A stretch of 64,000 bases of DNA, taken from Dysgonomonas gadei ATCC BAA-286 (GTDB lineage Bacteria > Bacteroidota > Bacteroidia > Bacteroidales > Dysgonomonadaceae). Numbering within the stretch: the stretch's first letter is position 1; each line of letters begins with the position of its first letter. A program made the translations under genes and the position numbers. Shown piece after piece: positions 1 through 9,081 of the stretch. The notes under the pieces were generated by a model that was given only the letters and a program-made list of their open reading frames with translations, did not search any database and was not told the origin of the DNA. Where the stretch lies: assembly GCF_000213555.1 (NCBI RefSeq), contig NZ_GL891983.1, positions 229,698 through 293,697 of the forward strand. The letters run 5' to 3'.

Positions 1-304
1 CCATATCGCGCTTTAGTGAATTCCTTGTTCCGAAATCCTGACTGGCAGACACATCCACAAGAAGCATAACTGTCAGTTCCCGCTCCTCTTCAAATACCTT
101 AATAAAAGGTTTGTTGTATCGGGCTGTCACATTCCAGTCTATGTCGCGGATATCATCTCCGTATTGGTATTCACGCACCTCTGAGAAGGCCATCCCCCTG
201 CCTTTAAAAGCTGAATGGTATTGTCCTGCAAATATATTGCGGGACAAACCACGGGTCTTTATTTCAATCTGACGTACTTTTTTTAATAATTCGCTTGTTT
301 CCAT
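1..304 (-). CDS. DUF58 domain protein (BatI/vWA-type), N-terminal part
   Basis: Reverse-strand reading frame opens with ATG at 304 and runs off the left edge, giving the first 101 residues. The N-terminus METSELLKKVRQIEIKTRG, the segment with FAGQYHSAFKGRGMAFSEVR and the following YGDDIRDIDWN are the hallmark of the DUF58 family. The vWA-like strand ending in DVSAS (about residue 88) carries the DxSxS metal site. The family accompanies MoxR AAA ATPases and is thought to act in assembly of membrane or periplasmic complexes. Here the MoxR gene lies just upstream on the same strand, separated only by the small gene at 328-693. The C-terminus is outside the window. Confidence 0.9.
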   Translation of the reverse strand, partial: METSELLKKVRQIEIKTRGLSRNIFAGQYHSAFKGRGMAFSEVREYQYGDDIRDIDWNVTARYNKPFIKVFEEERELTVMLLVDVSASQDFGTRNSLKRDM

Positions 305-310
305 TTTGGT

Positions 311-727
311 CAGTTAACAGTTATCAGTTAACAGTCAACATTTTTATTAATACGGGTTACTTTCAATATCGAATATATCATTTTAGCAATTTCATCTGCA
401 TCGGTAAAGATGTCTTCAAAATTTTCCGGAGCGATATATCCTGTATCTTTAAGTAAAGATAACCAGTATTTAGTTTCCAATATTTCTTTGTATGCTATGC
501 TCATTTTGGCAGAAAAATCCAAATCGGAGATAGCACCATTAGCTTCTGCTATATTAGCCCCAACAGATGTACCACATCTCAACAGTTGCTTCGATAATAT
601 ATATTCTTGTTTATCACTCAAATATTTATAAGCTTTTACAATTCTTATGGCAAAAGAATATGCCTTTTCATAAACAAGGCTATTACTTATCATATGCTTA
701 ACTTTGTTAACTGATGACTGTTAACTG
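311..727. repeat. 23-bp inverted repeat bracketing the IVS-type gene
   Basis: The left arm (311-333) and right arm (705-727) are reverse complements at 22 of 23 positions, with one A/G difference. The left arm overlaps the stop codon of the 121-aa gene and the right arm lies just before its start. Each arm is itself made of the repeating words CTGTTAACTG and CTGATAACTG. The arms closely resemble the 14-nt repeat units at 7061-7080 and 62399-62440. Confidence 0.75.
328..693 (-). CDS. Four-helix-bundle protein of the 23S rRNA intervening-sequence family
   Basis: A 121-aa, probably all-helical protein. Features include YEKAYSFAIRIVKAYKYL, the central LLRCGTSVGANIAEANGA signature (residues 37-54) and the terminal helix with EIAKMIYSILK. 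This matches the family of proteins encoded in 23S rRNA intervening sequences (TIGR02436/PF05635). Members are also scattered outside rRNA in Bacteroidetes. No catalytic residues are recognised and the biochemical role is unknown. It sits between MoxR (44 bp upstream) and DUF58 (23 bp downstream), an operon that normally has these two genes adjacent. It is enclosed by a 23-bp inverted repeat, so it looks inserted as a unit. Confidence 0.85.
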   Translation of the reverse strand: MISNSLVYEKAYSFAIRIVKAYKYLSDKQEYILSKQLLRCGTSVGANIAEANGAISDLDFSAKMSIAYKEILETKYWLSLLKDTGYIAPENFEDIFTDADEIAKMIYSILKVTRINKNVDC

Positions 728-736
728 TTACATGAT

Positions 737-1729
737 TTACGGTACTTCAATCTTATTCAAAATTTCGCTAATAATCTCATCGGAGTTCGTATTATTAGCT
801 TCCGCTTCATATGTCAGTCCGATACGGTGGCGCAATACATCGTGGCATACTGCACGGATATCCTCAGGGATAACGTAGCCTCTGCGTTTGATAAATGCAT
901 ATGCACGTGATGCCAAAGCCAGACTGATAGATGCACGCGGTGATGCTCCGAAACCGATCATTCCTTTTAGTGATGTCAGCCCGTTTTCCTCAGGGAAACG
1001 TGTAGCAAATACGATATCGACAATATATTTCTCTATCTTTTCATCCAGATAAACATCTTTCACCACTTCCCGAGCACCAATGATTTCATCCGCTTTCATT
1101 ACCGGAGTTAATTTCCCATAGTCTCCTGTCAGGTTGTTTCTCAGGATTAATTTTTCCTCTTCTTTCTTCGGGTAATTTATCACTACTTTCAGCATGAAAC
1201 GGTCTACTTGTGCTTCCGGAAGCGGATAGGTACCTTCCTGCTCAATAGGGTTCTGAGTTGCCATCACCAGGAATGGGGACGGTAATTTATATGTCTTTTC
1301 TCCAATTGTCACCTGGCGTTCCTGCATGGCTTCGAGTAATGCACTCTGTACTTTGGCAGGAGCACGGTTTATTTCATCTGCCAATACAAAATTTGAAAAT
1401 ACAGGTCCGTGTTTTACGAAGAACTCTTCGTTTTTCTGGCTGTAGATCATTGTTCCGATAACATCGGCAGGCAATAGGTCGGGAGTAAACTGTATACGAC
1501 TATACTTAGCATCGATGAGCGAAGCCAAAGATTTTATTGCCAGAGTTTTTGCCAAACCCGGTACCCCTTCAAGCAGGATATGCCCATCAGCTAAAAGACC
1601 TATCAAGAGTGATTCTACGAGATGTTTTTGCCCCACAATCACCTTATCCATACCCATTGTGAGAGATTCTACAAATGAGCTTTTACTTTGTATCCTTTCG
1701 GTAAGTTCTCGAATGTCAACTTGCGCCAT
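737..1729 (-). CDS. MoxR-family AAA+ ATPase
   Basis: 330-aa AAA+ ATPase. Walker A is GVPGLAKT (about residues 55-62), Walker B is FVLADEINR with NRAPAKVQSALLEAMQE following it, and sensor 1 is MATQNPIEQEGTYPLPEAQ. The C-terminal lid contains GASPRASISL. These are textbook MoxR features (AAA_3). MoxR proteins act as cytoplasmic chaperones that remodel partner proteins carrying vWA domains, here presumably the DUF58 protein encoded downstream. The start at 1729 gives the normal family length. No clear promoter motif was found upstream; 1730-2010 is A/T-rich with no recognised gene. Confidence 0.93.
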   Translation of the reverse strand: MAQVDIRELTERIQSKSSFVESLTMGMDKVIVGQKHLVESLLIGLLADGHILLEGVPGLAKTLAIKSLASLIDAKYSRIQFTPDLLPADVIGTMIYSQKNEEFFVKHGPVFSNFVLADEINRAPAKVQSALLEAMQERQVTIGEKTYKLPSPFLVMATQNPIEQEGTYPLPEAQVDRFMLKVVINYPKKEEEKLILRNNLTGDYGKLTPVMKADEIIGAREVVKDVYLDEKIEKYIVDIVFATRFPEENGLTSLKGMIGFGASPRASISLALASRAYAFIKRRGYVIPEDIRAVCHDVLRHRIGLTYEAEANNTNSDEIISEILNKIEVP

Positions 1730-2010
1730 ACTGTTATACTATTTTGCGTTTATATTTATTGTTTGATTTTCCTCAATTATAATTAGTAAACTCAGATAAC
1801 CCCCGATATTTTACGGGCATATCACTCCTATTTTACTAAGCACGACAAAAATAGAAATGTTAAATCTGAAAACCCATAATTCGGAGTTAAAAAAAATTAA
1901 GCGGAACGAAGTATTTAAGCCGATAAATTAAATAGGGTATAGTATGTACATTATATCACTTATTTTTATAGTTTTATGTCATAATCGAATCTAATATAAG
2001 AAATACACAT

Positions 2011-2697
2011 ATGGATGAATTAAGGTCTAACTCCCAAAGAGCAAAAAACGCCATCGCTTTGATATGGATTGTAATGATAACATGCGCAATAACACTTATT
2101 TTGGAGATTATCCAATTAATGGTTAGTTATGAAATTATACCCAAAGAATACATTTCTGAAAACACTTTTTTTATAATAGCATCAGTTGTGGGCTATACAG
2201 CGATATTGACATTTCTGGCGGTAATAGCATCGGCTATAACATTCATTCAGTGGTTCAGAAGAGCTTATTACAATCTTGAAAAGAAGATGAATAAACTCGA
2301 ATATTCTAATGGATGGGCAGCCGGAGCTTGGTTTATTCCAATCATAAATCTGTTTGTTCCATACAGGATTATGAAAGAACTATATATAAAAACAGATCAG
2401 TACCTTTTATTCAATAGTAAGGAGCCATATACAGAAAGACTGAAAACAGATTATGTAAAAGGATGGTGGACAATCTGGATATTCAGCCTCATATTCGGAA
2501 GCATATCATTCAGAATCGAATGGAGTTTTTCTTCCATTGACACCGGTTCCAATTTATTCCTGTCAGTAATAAATTCAGCAATAGAAACCACTCTCTGTAT
2601 AATCACTATTATAATTATTGAAGATTATAATAAAGCAGAGAAGCTTCTTTTCGAAAAAGAAGAAAAAGAAGACTCCTCAATTGAAAAGGCTCTCTAA
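2011..2697 (+). CDS. DUF4328 multi-pass membrane protein
   Basis: 228-aa membrane protein with about four or five hydrophobic segments (residues 15-40, 50-75, 105-125, 150-170, 185-205). The motif FIQWFRRAYYNLEK followed by WAAGAWFIPIINLFVPYRIM and a later KGWWTIWIF matches the DUF4328 family. No biochemical function is established for the family. The gene is monocistronic and convergent with the MarC gene; their 3' ends overlap by 21 bp. The C-terminus is a charged E/K-rich tail. Confidence 0.8.
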   Translation: MDELRSNSQRAKNAIALIWIVMITCAITLILEIIQLMVSYEIIPKEYISENTFFIIASVVGYTAILTFLAVIASAITFIQWFRRAYYNLEKKMNKLEYSNGWAAGAWFIPIINLFVPYRIMKELYIKTDQYLLFNSKEPYTERLKTDYVKGWWTIWIFSLIFGSISFRIEWSFSSIDTGSNLFLSVINSAIETTLCIITIIIIEDYNKAEKLLFEKEEKEDSSIEKAL

Positions 2698-3309
2698 AAA
2701 CGGCCTTATCCCTGCCAGGAAAAACTCAACCGCTATTACCATCACGATTAGTCCCATCAGACGCATCATTACATTGATACCGGTTTCGCCAAACCGTTTT
2801 ATCAATTTCGATGAACTGATAAGAATGAGATAGGTAACCAGCAGCATAAGACATAGTGCAACTACAAAAGTCACCTTTAGCAATATACTATCCGCGTCTT
2901 CCATCAAAACAATAGCATTCGTTATTGCCCCTGGACCGCACAGCATCGGTATGGCAAGTGGTGTAATAGCGATATCTTTAATTGTCTGTTTTATCTCCGA
3001 CCCTTTAGCCTTAATCGGCGACAACCGGGCATTAAGCATATCGAAACCGACAACGAAGAAAATCGCTCCTCCTACTATCCGGAAACTGTTGACAGATATA
3101 CCAAATACCCTGAACAGGAACTGTCCGGAGAAAGCAAAGACCAACACAATAATTAGCGAAACCACCACTGCCCGTTTTGCCACAGCAACCCTGTCTTTCG
3201 GTTCCATATCGGAAGTAAGCCCGAGAAAAACAGGCATAGCACTAATGGGATTTATAAGAGTAAAGAAAGATGTGAAAACCAATAATCCGTAGGCTAACAA
3301 TTCGGTCAT
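2677..3309 (-). CDS. MarC family (UPF0056) inner-membrane protein
   Basis: About 210 aa from the internal ATG at 3309, which begins MTELLAYGLLVFTSFFTLINP. The open frame extends to 3348, but that leader (with RRLDISLLKKK) is unlike the family, whose members start directly with the first membrane helix, so 3309 is preferred. Six predicted helices and the NPISAMPVFLGLT motif with a later repeat-like IPMLCGPGAI identify MarC/UPF0056. MarC was once linked to multiple antibiotic resistance but its substrate is not established. It is convergent with the DUF4328 gene and overlaps its end. Confidence 0.88.
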   Translation of the reverse strand: MTELLAYGLLVFTSFFTLINPISAMPVFLGLTSDMEPKDRVAVAKRAVVVSLIIVLVFAFSGQFLFRVFGISVNSFRIVGGAIFFVVGFDMLNARLSPIKAKGSEIKQTIKDIAITPLAIPMLCGPGAITNAIVLMEDADSILLKVTFVVALCLMLLVTYLILISSSKLIKRFGETGINVMMRLMGLIVMVIAVEFFLAGIRPFLESLFN

Positions 3310-3573
3310 ATTCTTTTTTTTTAGCAAAGATATATCAAGCCTCCGCATATTCGATACATTTACCGGATTTTGTATAAAATTTACTCACCGTTTTTTCTCT
3401 GTCGACACTATATTGATAAACCTTTCCTGCTTTTATACAGTTTTTGACCAGTTAATTTTACGAACATATTGCTTTTGTCAAGTCTGAGTAACAAATAACA
3501 GAGTAATGTATACTAATAAGGCAAATTTCACGATAATTTCATTTTGAAGCAAAAAATCTTCCATAGAATTTAG

Positions 3574-3581
3574 TATATTTG
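3574..3581 (+). promoter_or_regulatory. -7 element of the pgk promoter
   Basis: TATATTTG matches the Bacteroidetes -7 consensus TAnnTTTG and lies 81 bp before the pgk start codon. No convincing -33 TTTG sits at the expected 19-21 bp spacing. The rest of 3310-3662 is A/T-rich and shows no gene. Confidence 0.5.
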
Positions 3582-3662
3582 TACCGCTTTTAAGGATAGG
3601 AAATCCAAGCAAACAATATACTGATAATCAATTATATTAATTATATTTAATTACAGACAATC

Positions 3663-4925
3663 ATGATTACAATTGACAAATTCAATTTTTCAGGAAAGAA
3701 AGCGTTCGTCAGAGTTGACTTTAATGTGCCTCTGGATGCAGATTTCAACATCACAGACGACACTCGTATCCGTGCTGCTATGCCTACACTAAAAAAAATC
3801 ATAGCCGACGGTGGTAGCCCGATCATCGCATCTCACCTTGGACGCCCAAAAGGTGTAGAAGAAAAATATTCGCTGAAACATATCCTTGCTCATGTATCTA
3901 AACTTCTCGGAGTTGACGTACAATTCGCTAACGACTGTGTAGGCGAAGAAGCTGGAGTAAAAGCTGCTGCTCTTCAACCGGGCGAAGCTCTTTTGCTCGA
4001 AAACCTCCGCTTCTATGCTGAAGAAGAAGGCAAACCTCGCGGATTGGCCGAGGATGCAAGCGATGATGTTAAAGCTGCTGCAAAAAAAGCTATCAAAGAA
4101 AGCCAGAAAGAATTTACAAAGACACTTGCTTCTTATGCAGATGTATATGTAAATGACGCTTTCGGAACAGCTCACCGTGCACATGCTTCTACTGCGCTTA
4201 TCGCTGATTACTTCGATGCAGAACATAAAATGTTCGGATACCTGATGCAGAAAGAAATAGACGCTGTAGAGAAAGTAATGAAAGATACCGCGCGTCCGTT
4301 CACAGCAATCATAGGTGGATCGAAAGTATCTTCTAAAATAGATATCATCGAAAACCTGCTTGACAAAGTGAACAACCTTATCATCGGCGGTGGTATGGCT
4401 TTCACATTCGAAAAAGCGAATGGTGGCAAGATCGGTAATTCTCTTTGCGAAGACGACAAACTGGAACTGGCTAAAGACATTATGGCCAAAGCTAAGGCTA
4501 ACGGTGTAAACCTGGTTATCGCCAGCGATGCCAAGCTTGGCGACAAGTTTGCGAACGATGCAAATACACAATTTACTGATGCCAACAATATCCCTGACGG
4601 ATGGTCTGGTTTCGACATAGGCCCTAAAGGTGAAAAAGAATTCACTGATGTAATCATGGCTTCCAAGACTATCCTTTGGAATGGTCCGGTGGGCGTATTC
4701 GAATTCGACAACTTTGCTCACGGTACAGAAACTGTTGCTAAAGCGATTGCTACTGCAACCAAAGCCGGAGCATTCTCTCTTGTTGGTGGTGGTGACTCTG
4801 TTGCTGCTGTTAACAAGTTCAACCTTGCCGATCAGGTATCTTATGTATCTACAGGTGGTGGTGCTTTGCTAGAGTTCATCGAAGGAAAAGTTCTTCCGGG
4901 AATTAAAGCTATCAGAGGATATTAA
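3663..4925 (+). CDS. pgk: Phosphoglycerate kinase
   Basis: 420-aa glycolytic enzyme converting 1,3-bisphosphoglycerate and ADP to 3-phosphoglycerate and ATP in the cytoplasm. Visible motifs: [14 protein letters not shown] near the N-terminus, SHLGRPKG (substrate-binding Arg), [60 protein letters not shown] and the C-terminal [16 protein letters not shown] nucleotide-binding glycine-rich loop. Length is slightly above the usual 390-400 because of an insertion rich in K/A around residues 130-150, as is common in Bacteroidetes. Codon use is strongly biased, consistent with high expression. A hairpin terminator follows. Confidence 0.98.
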   Translation: MITIDKFNFSGKKAFVRVDFNVPLDADFNITDDTRIRAAMPTLKKIIADGGSPIIASHLGRPKGVEEKYSLKHILAHVSKLLGVDVQFANDCVGEEAGVKAAALQPGEALLLENLRFYAEEEGKPRGLAEDASDDVKAAAKKAIKESQKEFTKTLASYADVYVNDAFGTAHRAHASTALIADYFDAEHKMFGYLMQKEIDAVEKVMKDTARPFTAIIGGSKVSSKIDIIENLLDKVNNLIIGGGMAFTFEKANGGKIGNSLCEDDKLELAKDIMAKAKANGVNLVIASDAKLGDKFANDANTQFTDANNIPDGWSGFDIGPKGEKEFTDVIMASKTILWNGPVGVFEFDNFAHGTETVAKAIATATKAGAFSLVGGGDSVAAVNKFNLADQVSYVSTGGGALLEFIEGKVLPGIKAIRGY

Positions 4926-4945
4926 TATTTCAACCTCAATATATA

Positions 4946-4975
4946 AAGTCCGTGCAGCAATGTGCGGACTTTTTT
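4946..4975 (+). terminator. Intrinsic terminator after pgk
   Basis: AAGTCCG (4946-4952) pairs with CGGACTT (4965-4971) around a 12-nt loop and runs directly into a stretch of T. It overlaps the stop codon of the convergent TonB-C gene, so it may also end transcription coming from that side. Confidence 0.8.
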
Positions 4976-5699
4976 ATTGAGACAGCCGGAATACAATTGG
5001 TATAGTATAATATACATTCACTAATTCTCCTTTATGTTTTCCCGGTATCCAGTCCGGCATTAAATTGATTACTCTGAGGGCTTCTTTATCTGTTGCAGAT
5101 GAAAGGCTTCTTATTACTACAGGCTTTACAATCTTTCCTTCTTTGGTAACGATGAAACGGATTACTACCCGACCTTGAAAATCAGTTCCATCATCCACCC
5201 ATTTCAGATTATCTCTCAAGAAGTTAAACATCTCCTGTTCCCCTCCGGGAAAAGACGGCATCTGATCCGCTGTATGACGTATTTCTTCACCATCTGCAAC
5301 ACCTTCTATTGGCAGACGAAAAATAACCGGAAGTGTAAAATCTGTATCCTTAATATTTTTCACATCTTTCTCCCATTCCCATTTAGGCATCGCCTTTATT
5401 ATATCCATAACTAAACTGTCACAATCGGGATGAATACCTCTGATGATATGCACATTCGTTATACTTCCATCAGTTTTTATTGTAAATCTGGTAATAACCC
5501 GCCCTTCAGCATTAGCTTTTATAGCCGATTCCGGATACTTCTGTCTTTCCTTTATAAATTTATACATCTCCTGCTCCCCTCCGGGAAACCGGGGCATAAT
5601 ATCCACAGGAATATATATATTGTCTTTACCTAAACTCCCCTCCTGCGCATTAGAAAAGATGGTTACTGATATAAGAAAAAATAATAATGCTTTCTTCAT
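4974..5699 (-). CDS. Secreted protein with two TonB C-terminal domains
   Basis: 241 aa with a Sec signal peptide (MKKALLFFLISVTIFSNAQ). Two tandem TonB_C-like domains follow, about residues 35-130 and 145-241. Each starts with FPGGEQEM and contains the strand pattern EGRVITRFTIKTDGSI or QGRVVIRFIVTKEGKI, then a conserved P-W (MPKWEW, MPDWIPG). There is no N-terminal membrane anchor or proline-rich linker as in true TonB, so energy transduction is unlikely. Such stand-alone TonB_C proteins are common in Bacteroidetes and poorly characterised. The gene is convergent with pgk. Confidence 0.8.
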   Translation of the reverse strand: MKKALLFFLISVTIFSNAQEGSLGKDNIYIPVDIMPRFPGGEQEMYKFIKERQKYPESAIKANAEGRVITRFTIKTDGSITNVHIIRGIHPDCDSLVMDIIKAMPKWEWEKDVKNIKDTDFTLPVIFRLPIEGVADGEEIRHTADQMPSFPGGEQEMFNFLRDNLKWVDDGTDFQGRVVIRFIVTKEGKIVKPVVIRSLSSATDKEALRVINLMPDWIPGKHKGELVNVYYTIPIVFRLSQ

Positions 5700-5763
5700 A
5701 GCTTATCGAATATGAGTTACTCTATATAGATAAACCATAATGCGAAAATCCATAAAAAGAATC

Positions 5764-6948
5764 CTATATTTTCAGTTTCACCCCAACCTTCACCAACAAT
5801 GCGGTAAGCCCGATAGTCAGCAGTGAAAATACTGCACACTTCAATAATCCGACCGGACTAACCAACAAGCTTTCCGGTAATTGCAGATTTATTAATGTAA
5901 AAATCGAATATAATAAATACGGCAGCAGATAACAGGTCAAGGTGGCTGTTCCTGCAGGCTTTATAATATCAAACCACGATGCTTTCCCTTGCATATCGGT
6001 GAGCCGGTATATAAAAGCATATGTCAGAAGGGATATTCCCAAACACAAAAACAACCATGTCGGCGTAGCCTGTATTTTAGATATAATCCAGAATGAATGT
6101 GATAAGAGTCCAAGCAGCAGAGTCCCAATACCTGCGACAAAAGTTATGACTAATTTCCGGTTCGGGTTAACTTCTGTTTCGGGACGTTTAAAAAGTAACA
6201 TAAGTAACACACCTCCCATTGTAAATGCATGGAAACAACCATTCCCCGGTATTATCTCATGGAAGAATCCTAACCAATGATTAGATCCGGCCACACATAA
6301 CAATATAAACAAGACAGCTGCAATCCACAAATACATCCGGTTCTTGTATAAAAACAGGTAAATGATTGCACACAGGAGATACGTCCAGCCGATAAGCCCT
6401 AAAATTCCCCACCAGCGGATTTGGAACAATCCACCCTCTCCATCTCTGTAGATTACTGCCAATACACCAAGTATAATAACCCCCAAAACTTTCAAGGCCG
6501 TAAACAAATACTTTTTGCGGCCGTCCTGTTTTGGATAAACGTTCCAGATAAGAAAGAAACCAAACAATGTCAATATAGTAAAGACAGGCTTACTTATGCC
6601 CGTTTCGTCCGCCACACCCGATTCCAGATTTACGGTAAAGAGTCCCATAACTAGCAATGCCACCGAGCGCACGACGATATGCCATAAGATCTGTTTTTTC
6701 GTCTCACCTTTCTTCATCCGGCTCTCCATAGCCAGAGGTATAGACATACCCAATATAAAAAGGAAAGAAGGAAATACGACATCCGAAAAGCCCAGCATAT
6801 CTTCCGAAGCCGCCGCATGTTCCAGCCAATGGGGAACACCCGATACAGACCAGAAATCGTTGACAAAAATCATAAAAAACATCGTCAAAGCCCTGAATAT
6901 ATCTATCGAGGCTACCCGTACAGGTTTTGCTATAAGAGAAGAATCCAT
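5764..6948 (-). CDS. DUF5009/NagX-like membrane acyltransferase
   Basis: 394-aa integral membrane protein with about ten helices. The N-terminal RVASIDIFRALTMFFMIFVND and the following FSDVVFPSFLFILGMSIPLAMESR define the COG4299 family related to human HGSNAT (heparan-alpha-glucosaminide N-acetyltransferase). This family includes bacterial NagX. Members are thought to move acetyl groups across the membrane onto sugars, but the substrate here cannot be read from sequence. The gene is monocistronic, and 6949-7427 upstream holds only repeats. Confidence 0.8.
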   Translation of the reverse strand: MDSSLIAKPVRVASIDIFRALTMFFMIFVNDFWSVSGVPHWLEHAAASEDMLGFSDVVFPSFLFILGMSIPLAMESRMKKGETKKQILWHIVVRSVALLVMGLFTVNLESGVADETGISKPVFTILTLFGFFLIWNVYPKQDGRKKYLFTALKVLGVIILGVLAVIYRDGEGGLFQIRWWGILGLIGWTYLLCAIIYLFLYKNRMYLWIAAVLFILLCVAGSNHWLGFFHEIIPGNGCFHAFTMGGVLLMLLFKRPETEVNPNRKLVITFVAGIGTLLLGLLSHSFWIISKIQATPTWLFLCLGISLLTYAFIYRLTDMQGKASWFDIIKPAGTATLTCYLLPYLLYSIFTLINLQLPESLLVSPVGLLKCAVFSLLTIGLTALLVKVGVKLKI

Positions 6949-6991
6949 ATGGTACTTGATTTATTGTTTATAAAAATAAGGATAATATTGC

Positions 6992-7378
6992 AAAAAGGTA
7001 ACAAAGGTAACACATATTTCAGCTGATAGCCGTTAGCGTTAGCTATCGCATAAATGATTTACAGTTAGCAGTAAACAGTATTTTCACGCAGAGATGCTAA
7101 GGTGCAAAGTCCAATTCATGATTTATAACTCATAATTCATAACTTATTACCGTATTCACGTTTATTAACTATGTTTGGTTAAAACCTGACACATCTGACA
7201 GAATTTTCATCATTTCCATCTTGTTATTTTAACATTCGTTAACTATTCTTAGTTAAAAGGTAACAAAGGTTACACTTTTTTACTTATTACTTCTACCCTC
7301 CCTGTAGCCTCCCCCTGGGGAGGTTGGTGGGGTCTATCAATACTTCAAAGAGCTATCAGCTAAAGGCTATTGGCTAAT
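6992..7378 (-). repeat. Intergenic repeat block 1
   Basis: The gene-free stretch 6949-7427 holds two reverse-strand copies of the GTTACCTTT direct-repeat motif (6992-7014 and 7255-7275). It also has one reverse-strand copy of the CTGTTTACTGCTAA unit (7061-7080) and repeated AGCTATCAGCTAA words (about 7018-7050 and 7351-7378). A GC-rich hairpin is built from CCTCCCC and GGGGAGG (about 7309-7325). No coding potential is seen. Confidence 0.65.
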
Positions 7379-7396
7379 ATATAGATAAACTTTTCG

Positions 7397-7404
7397 TACT
7401 TTTG
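7397..7404 (+). promoter_or_regulatory. -7 element for the DUF4286-ruvC operon
   Basis: TACTTTTG matches TAnnTTTG and lies 24 bp upstream of the DUF4286 start codon, implying a short leader. No clear -33 element is at standard spacing. Confidence 0.5.
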
Positions 7405-7427
7405 TTATAAATATAATAAACTTACAA

Positions 7428-7736
7428 ATGATAATATTCAATACCACTTTTCATGTAGAAGACGATGTTTGCAGCGATTACATTAGCTACATGAAAGAAA
7501 CATATATCCCGAAAGCTGCTACCAGCGGATTCCTGCATGAACCGCGATTCGCCCGTATTCATGCACAACATGAAGAAAGCGGCAGCAGTTATTCCCTGCA
7601 ATTCAAAGTGAAAAATGTAGACACACTCAACCACTGGTTCGAGACAGAAGGTCTGGATTTACAAAAAGAAATTACGGTACGCTTCGGGAATAAAGCTTTA
7701 GGATTTGTTACAATACTGGAAGAAATCGAATTATAA
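7428..7736 (+). CDS. DUF4286 family protein
   Basis: 102-aa protein with the DUF4286 pattern: [14 protein letters not shown] at the start, central [17 protein letters not shown], and [18 protein letters not shown]. It is probably a ferredoxin-like alpha/beta fold. No function is known. Its stop codon overlaps the ruvC start by one base (TAATG), pointing to translational coupling, and the DUF4286-ruvC-lipB order forms a compact operon. Confidence 0.85.
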   Translation: MIIFNTTFHVEDDVCSDYISYMKETYIPKAATSGFLHEPRFARIHAQHEESGSSYSLQFKVKNVDTLNHWFETEGLDLQKEITVRFGNKALGFVTILEEIEL

Positions 7737-8299
7737 TGATAGAAAAGGAACGGATCATTCTGGGTATCGACCCGGGAACCCAGGTAATGGGATATGGGAT
7801 TTTAAGGGTGGTGAATAACAAGCCCGAAATGCTGGCAATGGGTATACTCCAGTTGAGTAAGTATGATGACCATTACCTTAAACTTCGCCGCATCTTTGAA
7901 CGCATAATAAGCCTGATTGATGAATTTCTGCCTGACGAGCTGGCTATCGAGGCTCCCTTTTTTGGAAAGAATGTGCAAAGTATGCTCAAACTCGGCCGTG
8001 CGCAGGGTGTAGCTATGGCTGCGGCTTTATCCCGGGATATTCCCATTTTTGAATACGCCCCATTGAAAATAAAAATGTCGATTACCGGAAACGGAAGGGC
8101 TGCCAAAGAGCAGGTTGCCTATATGTTACAAAACTTTTTGAAAATCCCGGATGAGAATATGCTGCCGCAGATGGATGCTACCGACGGATTAGCTGCTGCA
8201 GTTTGCCATTTTTTCCAAACAAACAATCCTTCTCAGGAAGTAAAATTTACAAGTTGGAAAGATTATATAAATAAAAATCCGTCAAAAGTAAAAAAATAG
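7736..8299 (+). CDS. ruvC: Holliday junction endonuclease RuvC
   Basis: 187-aa crossover junction endodeoxyribonuclease that resolves Holliday junctions with RuvAB. The four acidic catalytic residues are visible: D12 in [15 protein letters not shown]72 in [19 protein letters not shown], and D147 and D150 in [14 protein letters not shown]. Length is slightly above the usual 160-175 because of a lysine-rich C-terminal tail. It is coupled to the upstream DUF4286 gene through TAATG; lipB follows after 9 bp. Confidence 0.96.
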   Translation: MIEKERIILGIDPGTQVMGYGILRVVNNKPEMLAMGILQLSKYDDHYLKLRRIFERIISLIDEFLPDELAIEAPFFGKNVQSMLKLGRAQGVAMAAALSRDIPIFEYAPLKIKMSITGNGRAAKEQVAYMLQNFLKIPDENMLPQMDATDGLAAAVCHFFQTNNPSQEVKFTSWKDYINKNPSKVKK

Positions 8300-8308
8300 A
8301 TAACTCAT

Positions 8309-8980
8309 ATGATATACGAAGACCTGAAAACGATAGAATACGGCGATGCATGGGATTACCAGCAACAGCTATTCGCAGAGGCTTTAAACTGCAAGGACAA
8401 AGGAATTCAAACTAAAAACCATCTACTGTTTTGTGAACATCCCCATACCATCACAATTGGCAAACATGGTAAACAGGAGAATTTACTCTTTCAGGAAAGT
8501 TACCTGAAAGAAAAAGGAGTATCACTTTTCCAAATAGACAGGGGAGGTGACATCACCTATCATGGTCCGGGACAACTTGTTGGTTATCCGATATTTGATC
8601 TGGAGTCTTATGATATCGGTCTCCGCCAATATATCTTTAACGTAGAGGAAATTATTATCCGCCTTCTGCAATCATATAATATCCAGTCGGAACGTCTCGA
8701 TGGTGCAGCCGGCGTATGGATTGATACAACTATCCCTTCAAAAACACGGAAGATAGCTGCCATAGGAGTCCGTAGCAGCCGCTTTGTCACTATGCACGGA
8801 TTTGCACTGAATGTAAATACCGATTTATCTTTTTTCTCACTCATTAATCCTTGTGGCTTTGTAGATAAAGGAGTTACCTCAATGGAGAAAGAACTGGGAT
8901 ATAGAATAGACATGGAAGAAGTAAAGGAAAAAACAAAAAATCTGTTTGAAGAGATCTTCATTGAAAAGACTGTTTATTAA
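8309..8980 (+). CDS. lipB: Lipoyl(octanoyl) transferase LipB
   Basis: 223-aa enzyme moving octanoyl from acyl carrier protein to lipoyl domains of 2-oxoacid dehydrogenases. It carries the diagnostic RGGDITYHGPGQLVGYPIFD (residues 78-97), catalytic Lys148 in RKIAAIGVR and the nucleophilic Cys182 in INPCGF. Length and domain are normal for the family. It closes the DUF4286-ruvC-lipB operon. The partial lpd gene at the right edge of the window encodes a lipoate-using enzyme but lies 55 kb away. Confidence 0.96.
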   Translation: MIYEDLKTIEYGDAWDYQQQLFAEALNCKDKGIQTKNHLLFCEHPHTITIGKHGKQENLLFQESYLKEKGVSLFQIDRGGDITYHGPGQLVGYPIFDLESYDIGLRQYIFNVEEIIIRLLQSYNIQSERLDGAAGVWIDTTIPSKTRKIAAIGVRSSRFVTMHGFALNVNTDLSFFSLINPCGFVDKGVTSMEKELGYRIDMEEVKEKTKNLFEEIFIEKTVY

Positions 8981-9053
8981 CTGTTTAACGAATTTTAGTT
9001 TCCCCACTCCAAACTTAACCGCGACTTAATCGTTTCGTAATCACCTTCTCATA

Positions 9054-9061
9054 CTTTTGAC
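9054..9061 (+). promoter_or_regulatory. -7 element of the polyphosphate operon promoter
   Basis: TACTTTTG fits TAnnTTTG, 21 bp before the first Ppx/GppA start codon. A TTTC word lies upstream, but closer than the usual -33 spacing. Confidence 0.5.
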
Positions 9062-9081
9062 GAAACAAAAAATGTAAAGAG

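Noticed and set aside
3789..4721. 310-aa reverse-strand open frame within pgk
   Set aside because: It is a shadow of the strongly codon-biased pgk gene, has no family motifs and no start context.
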